Positions 60,088 through 64,000 of a DNA stretch of 64,000 nt are shown here, piece by piece (position 1 is the stretch's first letter; each line of letters starts with the position of its first letter). The DNA comes from Methylobacterium sp. J-070 (lineage in GTDB: Bacteria; Pseudomonadota; Alphaproteobacteria; Rhizobiales; Beijerinckiaceae), in contig NZ_JAKSXX010000261.1 in NCBI RefSeq assembly GCF_022829385.1, positions 1-64,000 on the forward strand, read 5' to 3'. The position numbers were made by a program, and so were the translations under genes. The notes beneath the pieces are model-generated. The model saw only the letters and a list, made by a program, of their open reading frames with translations. It searched no databases and was not told the origin of the DNA.

Positions 60088-60325
60088 GGCAGCGGATCCG
60101 GCATGGCGTCGACCATATAGGGTTCGCCCGTCACGTCACACCGCCAAGATCGGTTAGGGGGTGAAGCGGGTCGTGATCGGGCGAAAGGGGAAGGTGCGGG
60201 CCGGGGCGCAACGCCGGCGCGGAGCCTCTGGCGGGACATCCACCGAGCCATCGCGGTGCCTGCCCCGGGCTTCTGCGACTTCAGCGCCGCGGCACCATCT
60301 AGTCCAGGCGAAGCCCGGAACGACG

Positions 60326-60356
60326 AAGGCCCCGCGCGGGTGTCCGCCGGGGCCTT
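60326..60356. terminator. Bidirectional terminator at the prophage border
   Basis: AAGGCCCCG pairs with CGGGGCCTT, with an inner GCGG/CCGC extension around a GTGT loop: 13 base pairs plus one unpaired base. TTCT follows on the plus strand and TTCG on the minus. It may insulate the prophage from the antitoxin-kinase cassette. Confidence 0.7.
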
Positions 60357-60621
60357 CTAAAACTTTGCAGGATCCGAACTACCGCAAGCCGTTCTCCCGG
60401 TCAAGCTGCAAGTCGAGATAAACGTGATTGCTGCTGACCCTCTGCGCCGTCCGCTTGGGGTGGTTTGCCGCCGGTCCGCTTTCAGTCGGCTTAGCGATGA
60501 AGCGGACGTGCCGCCGCGCCCGTTCATGACCCCACTCAGCCACTGGCGTAGGCATCGTTCAACGTCTGCTCCTGCAATGAAGCGGACGGCATAATGACTG
60601 CAACCGGATCAAACATATGTA

Positions 60622-60639
60622 ACTGTAAGACACTGTAAG
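60622..60639. promoter_or_regulatory. Direct repeat in front of the antitoxin gene
   Basis: ACTGTAAG at 60622-60629 and again at 60632-60639, ten bases apart (one helical turn), ending 3 bp before the ATG at 60643. This spacing suits binding by a ribbon-helix-helix repressor such as the gene's own product. Confidence 0.35.
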
Positions 60640-60642
60640 GCG

Positions 60643-60864
60643 ATGCTAAGCCCAAGCATGGCTGCGCGCGAAACCATCACCATCTCCGTGCCCCCGGAAC
60701 TACGGGCGTTCCTGCAAGGATGCGTCGCCACCGGTCGCTACACGAGCATCAGCGAGGTTGTGCGAGCCGCCCTGCGCGAGTTCGAGCGCGCCGAGATGAG
60801 TAAAGCTCCGATCACCCAGCAAGCTATGGCGCGGCGACATCCTACCTCTCATGACAGCGCCTGA
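60643..60864 (+). CDS. ParD/CopG-like ribbon-helix-helix antitoxin
   Basis: A 73-residue protein. ETITISVPPELRAFLQGCVA, TGRYTSISEVVRAALREFER matches ParD-type antitoxins: beta strand, then two helices. The C-terminal tail (SKAPITQQAMARRHPTSHDS) is short and does not look like a normal toxin-binding segment. No ParE toxin follows. Its TGA overlaps the kinase ATG by one base. The ATG at 60658 is an alternative start. Confidence 0.72.
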   Translation: MLSPSMAARETITISVPPELRAFLQGCVATGRYTSISEVVRAALREFERAEMSKAPITQQAMARRHPTSHDSA

Positions 60865-63434
60865 TGTTCGGTAGCCAGGACTTCCTTGCCGGGGCGGGCG
60901 AGATGGCGACGCTGATGCGCGCCTACGACTGGACTACGACGCCGCTTGGCAACCCTGAGGGTTGGCCGTCCGGCCTGCGCACGGCGGTGCGCCTGCTGCT
61001 CAACAGCCACCACCCCATGCACATCTTCTGGGGGCCGGAGGCGACCTTCTTCTACAACGACGGCTTCGTGCCCTCGGCCGGACCGGAGCGCCACCCCTCC
61101 GCGCTTGGCCGTCCAGCTTCTGAGAGTTGGGGCGAGATTTGGCCGGTGATCGGTTCCGAGGTCGCCAAGGTTTGCAACGGCGGCGGGCATACGTGGTACG
61201 AGGATCAGCACGTCCCGATCTTGCGGCAGGGCCGTGTCGAGGATGCGTATTGGACCTACGGGTTTAGCCCGATCGATGACGATACCGCGCCAAACGGCAT
61301 CGGTGGCGTGATCTCCATCCTGACCGAGACGACCAAACGCAAAGCGCTAGAGGACAGCCTTCGCGCCAGCAACCAGCGCCAGCGAAGCCTGTTGCAGCAG
61401 ATACCGGGCTTCATCGCCGTGCTCGAAGGACCGGACCACGTCTACACATACGTCAATGACGCTTACGTGGCGATCGCTGGTTCCCGCGGTTACCTCGGCC
61501 GGACTGTGCGCGACGTATTCCCTGAACTCGAAGGGCAAGTTTTCTTCGACCTGCTGGACGAGGTGTACGCCACCGGCATCCCGTTCTCGGCACAGGCCAC
61601 GTCGATCCGCTTCGCGGATGAGGACGAGGACCGGTACATCGACTTCCTCTTCCAACCCATCCGCGAACAGAATGGTCTGATCAACGGCATTCTTGTCGGC
61701 GGCCATGAGGTCACGGCGCGGGTGCGTGCCGAGACTGCGTTGCGCGCCGAGCGGGATCAGGCGCGACATCGGGCGGTGAAGGCGCACGCTGATGCCGAGC
61801 GCGTGCAACTTGCCCTTGGCGCAGGTGCCATCCTCGGGACGTGGCACTGGGACATACCCAGCGACCGCTTCACCATCGACGAGGGCTTTGCCCGCAGCTT
61901 CGGGCTCGACCCGGACCTTGGCACGACCGGCATACCGCTTGCCCAGATCGTTGCGACCGTGCACCCCGACGACCAAGCCGGATTGGCCGAGGCGATCAAC
62001 GGCGCTGTCCGGCGGGGTGGAGCCTACGCGCACCAGTATCGTGTGCGCCGGATGGACGGGCGCTACTACTGGATCGAGGCCAACGGGTGCGTTGACCGCG
62101 CTGAGGACGGCACTCCGTCGAGTTTCCCTGGGGTGATCATCGACGTGGAAGAGCGCCGCGCCGTCCTTGAGGAGCGCGACCGCGCGGCGGCAGCGTTGCG
62201 TATCCTCAACGAGACTTTGGAACAGCGCGTGGCCGAGCGGACCGCCGAACTGATGCAGGCCGAGGAGGCGCTTCGGCAATCACAGAAGATGGAGGCGGTG
62301 GGCCAACTCACCGGAGGGCTCGCGCACGACTTCAACAACCTGCTCGCGGGTATCTCCGGATCGCTTGAATTGATGCAGAACCGGATGCAGCAGGGCCGCC
62401 TCAAGGACGTGGACAAGTACATGGTGGCCGCGCAGGGAGCCTCGAAGCGAGCCGCGGCGCTGACCCACCGGCTGCTCGCGTTCTCGCGCCGCCAGACCCT
62501 CGACCCGAAGCCCACCGACGTGAACCGCCTCGTCGGTGGCATGCAGGAGATGATCCAACGCACCGTCGGACCCGGCATCCCGGTCGAGGTGGTCGGTGCA
62601 TCCAGCCTATGGCCCGCACTGGTGGACCCGTCGCAGCTTGAGAACGCCCTGCTCAACCTGTGCATCAACGCCAGGGACGCGATGCCGGATGGCGGGCGCA
62701 TCACGGTCGAGACCGCGAACAGGTGGCTGGACGAGCGCGCTGCCAAGAAACAGGACATCCCGGAGGGACAGTACCTCTCACTCTGCGTCACCGACACCGG
62801 CACCGGCATGCCGCCGGAGGTGATCGCACGAGTGTTCGAGCCGTTCTTCACCACCAAGCCGATCGGCGAGGGCACCGGCCTCGGCCTGTCGATGATCTAC
62901 GGCTTCGCCCAGCAGTCGGGCGGGCAGGTACGGATCTACTCCGAGGTTGGTCAGGGTTCGACCATCTGCATCTACCTACCGCGCCACTATGGCGATGCAG
63001 CCGACGAGGACGGTACGATCAAGTTCGATGCGTTGCCCCGCTCGGAGCAGGAGGCGACGGTGCTGATCGTCGATGATGAGCCGACCGTGCGCATGCTCGT
63101 CACCGACATCCTCGAAGACCTGGGCTACCTCGCCATAGAGGCGGGCGATAGCGCGGCAGGGCTGAAGATCATGCAATCGGATGTGCGCATCGACCTGCTG
63201 GTCACGGACGTGGGCCTGCCCGGTGGCATGAACGGGCGGCAGATGGCCGACGCAGCGCGGGTGTCCCGGCCAGACCTCAAGGTGCTGTTCATCACCGGCT
63301 ACGCGGAGAATGCGATCGTCGGCAATGGGCATCTCGCGCCGGGCATGTCGGTGCTGACCAAACCGTTTGCGATGGACGCGATGGCGACGCGCATCCGTTC
63401 GCTGATCGAAGCTGACCTTGAGACCAAGCGGTAG
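60864..63434 (+). CDS. Hybrid sensor histidine kinase with PAS domains and receiver
   Basis: An 856-residue soluble kinase. Three PAS-like modules occupy about residues 20-160 (NSHHPMHIFWGPEATFFYND), 165-290 (IPGFIAVLEGPDHVYTYVND) and 310-440 (GAGAILGTWHWDIPSDRFTI). A coiled coil leads to HisKA with the phosphorylated His488 (GGLAHDFNNLL), a HATPase with NALLNLCINARDAMPDGG, DTGTGM and GEGTGLGLS, and a C-terminal receiver with Asp782 (LLVTDVGLPGG) and TKPF. No membrane helices are seen, so the input is probably cytoplasmic (light, redox or small ligand; unknown). The ATG at 60864 overlaps the antitoxin stop. Confidence 0.92.
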   Translation: MFGSQDFLAGAGEMATLMRAYDWTTTPLGNPEGWPSGLRTAVRLLLNSHHPMHIFWGPEATFFYNDGFVPSAGPERHPSALGRPASESWGEIWPVIGSEVAKVCNGGGHTWYEDQHVPILRQGRVEDAYWTYGFSPIDDDTAPNGIGGVISILTETTKRKALEDSLRASNQRQRSLLQQIPGFIAVLEGPDHVYTYVNDAYVAIAGSRGYLGRTVRDVFPELEGQVFFDLLDEVYATGIPFSAQATSIRFADEDEDRYIDFLFQPIREQNGLINGILVGGHEVTARVRAETALRAERDQARHRAVKAHADAERVQLALGAGAILGTWHWDIPSDRFTIDEGFARSFGLDPDLGTTGIPLAQIVATVHPDDQAGLAEAINGAVRRGGAYAHQYRVRRMDGRYYWIEANGCVDRAEDGTPSSFPGVIIDVEERRAVLEERDRAAAALRILNETLEQRVAERTAELMQAEEALRQSQKMEAVGQLTGGLAHDFNNLLAGISGSLELMQNRMQQGRLKDVDKYMVAAQGASKRAAALTHRLLAFSRRQTLDPKPTDVNRLVGGMQEMIQRTVGPGIPVEVVGASSLWPALVDPSQLENALLNLCINARDAMPDGGRITVETANRWLDERAAKKQDIPEGQYLSLCVTDTGTGMPPEVIARVFEPFFTTKPIGEGTGLGLSMIYGFAQQSGGQVRIYSEVGQGSTICIYLPRHYGDAADEDGTIKFDALPRSEQEATVLIVDDEPTVRMLVTDILEDLGYLAIEAGDSAAGLKIMQSDVRIDLLVTDVGLPGGMNGRQMADAARVSRPDLKVLFITGYAENAIVGNGHLAPGMSVLTKPFAMDAMATRIRSLIEADLETKR

Positions 63435-63440
63435 CGGGAG

Positions 63441-63472
63441 GAACGTCCGATTTGTCCGTGTTCCGGACGTTC
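63441..63472. terminator. Hairpin after the kinase gene
   Basis: GAACGTCCG pairs with CGGACGTTC over 9 bp around a 14-base loop, 6 bp past the kinase stop. There is no T-run, so it may be a Rho-assisted or processing structure. Confidence 0.5.
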
Positions 63473-63633
63473 ATTGAACGACCGTCGAACTTCCGCTGAC
63501 CACCCCGAGCCGAAGTTGCCGTAGGTCCGACGAACGACCGCTTTGGAGAAACGCAAACGGCGCTCCCCGCGACTGGGTTGGGTCGGGAGCAGACCCTTGC
63601 GGCGGATCCCATGCTTCGGGCTTTCACATCCTG

Positions 63634-63999
63634 TCAGGCCGATCGTTCGCCGGGCTGCGCCCAGTCCCGCGGGTCGATTTTCCGGACCGGAGAGGCACGC
63701 ATCGGAGCCGCGCGGCGGCCGGCCGGACGGCGGTTCTGCAGATCGACCTGCCGGGCCGGGCGCATGTTCGGCAGCGGGGCCCGTTCCTCTTGCTCCGGCT
63801 CCATCCACGGCGCGATCGGCACCTTCGGTGGCAGGACCTCGACGCTGGTCAGGAACTGCAGCGCCGGCACGAGATAGACTAGCGCGGCGTGCCAGTAGGC
63901 GTAGCGCAGCTGCTCCTCCAGGACCTCGACGCCCGTGCGGGTGTAGTTCAGCTTACAGAACAGGCCGGTGTCGCGGCTGTCGCCCTTCGAGGATGCGAT
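63634..63999 (-). CDS. Hypothetical protein, C-terminal part (open at right edge)
   Basis: The frame is open from the right window edge to the stop at 63634: KGDSRDTGLFCKLNYTRTGV, then VLEEQLRYAYWHAALVYLVP and ALQFLTSVEVLPPKVPIAPW, ending in a basic, Arg/Pro-rich tail. At least 121 residues are visible. It is not recognised. The helix LRYAYWHAALVYLVPALQFL is hydrophobic and could be buried or membrane-associated. The start lies beyond the window. Confidence 0.6.
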   Translation of the reverse strand: MASSKGDSRDTGLFCKLNYTRTGVEVLEEQLRYAYWHAALVYLVPALQFLTSVEVLPPKVPIAPWMEPEQEERAPLPNMRPARQVDLQNRRPAGRRAAPMRASPVRKIDPRDWAQPGERSA

Positions 64000-64000
64000 C

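Larger units (their letters stand above)
60088..60642. other. Intergenic boundary region
   Basis: A 555-bp region with no convincing gene. It holds the bidirectional terminator at 60326-60356, four AAGCGGAC elements in two orientations (60449-60587) and two ACTGTAAG repeats at 60622-60639. It probably contains the right prophage border and the promoter of the antitoxin gene. No att-type direct repeat was found by eye. Confidence 0.45.

Noticed and set aside
60161..60421. 86-codon plus-strand frame at the prophage border
   Set aside because: It runs through a strong terminator hairpin, is rich in Arg/Pro/Ser and has no recognisable features.

Overview
The window reads as a chromosomal segment of a high-GC alphaproteobacterium, most likely Methylobacterium or a close relative (Hyphomicrobiales). 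The evidence is a compact hopanoid operon (hpnA-hpnC-hpnD-hpnE-shc-hpnG) directly behind the end of dxs, a popZ polar organizer next to valS and a TolC-type exporter gene, an NDUFS4-like complex I accessory gene, and very high GC with ATGA/GTGA start-stop overlaps. Species cannot be fixed from the sequence alone.

Layout. (1) 1-17.5 kb is host backbone: dxs end, hopanoid operon, a Do/DegP periplasmic protease with a terminator, a small secreted protein, valS, popZ, a TolC-family channel, a spore-photoproduct-lyase-like radical SAM protein, a nucleoside deaminase, the NDUFS4-like gene and tRNA-Pro(TGG). (2) 17.8-22.3 kb is an accessory strip of small unknown genes. It includes an AT-richer coiled-coil membrane gene cut by one in-frame amber codon and a pair of paralogous secreted cysteine-rich proteins. 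(3) About 22.6-60.1 kb is a prophage whose genes run almost entirely on the minus strand, so transcription goes from high to low coordinates. In that order: a block of very small genes, a serine recombinase preceded by a perfect resolvase-like palindrome, lambda-like packaging and head genes (small and large terminase, gpW, portal, a protease-capsid fusion), then a Mu-like contractile tail (sheath, tube, DNA-circularization protein in two pieces, tail-assembly chaperone with a -1 slippery site, tape measure with two peptidoglycan-hydrolase domains, gp44/45/46/47/48-like baseplate). After these come tail-fibre genes carrying glycosidase-like and SGNH-esterase-like domains, and a lysis block (RlpA-like protein, GH19-type endolysin, nested Rz/Rz1). 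Hairpins with T-tracts close the block at 22.5 kb. (4) 60.6-63.4 kb holds a ParD/CopG-like antitoxin gene overlapping a large hybrid sensor kinase. A gene of unknown function enters from the right edge.

How they work together. The hopanoid genes encode conversion of farnesyl diphosphate to squalene (HpnD, HpnC, HpnE), cyclization (Shc) and side-chain processing (HpnG). The prophage encodes a chimera: a lambda-type head and packaging motor on a Mu-type contractile tail. No Mu transposase, tyrosine integrase, repressor or replication module is visible, so the serine recombinase is the only DNA-mobility enzyme seen. Three plus-strand 'moron'-like genes sit inside or beside the late operon, and one of them appears frameshifted.

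The best candidates for a second look are the -1 frameshift site in the tail chaperone, the protease-capsid fusion with acidic repeats and a well-placed internal start, the palindrome in front of the recombinase, and the antitoxin-kinase overlap.
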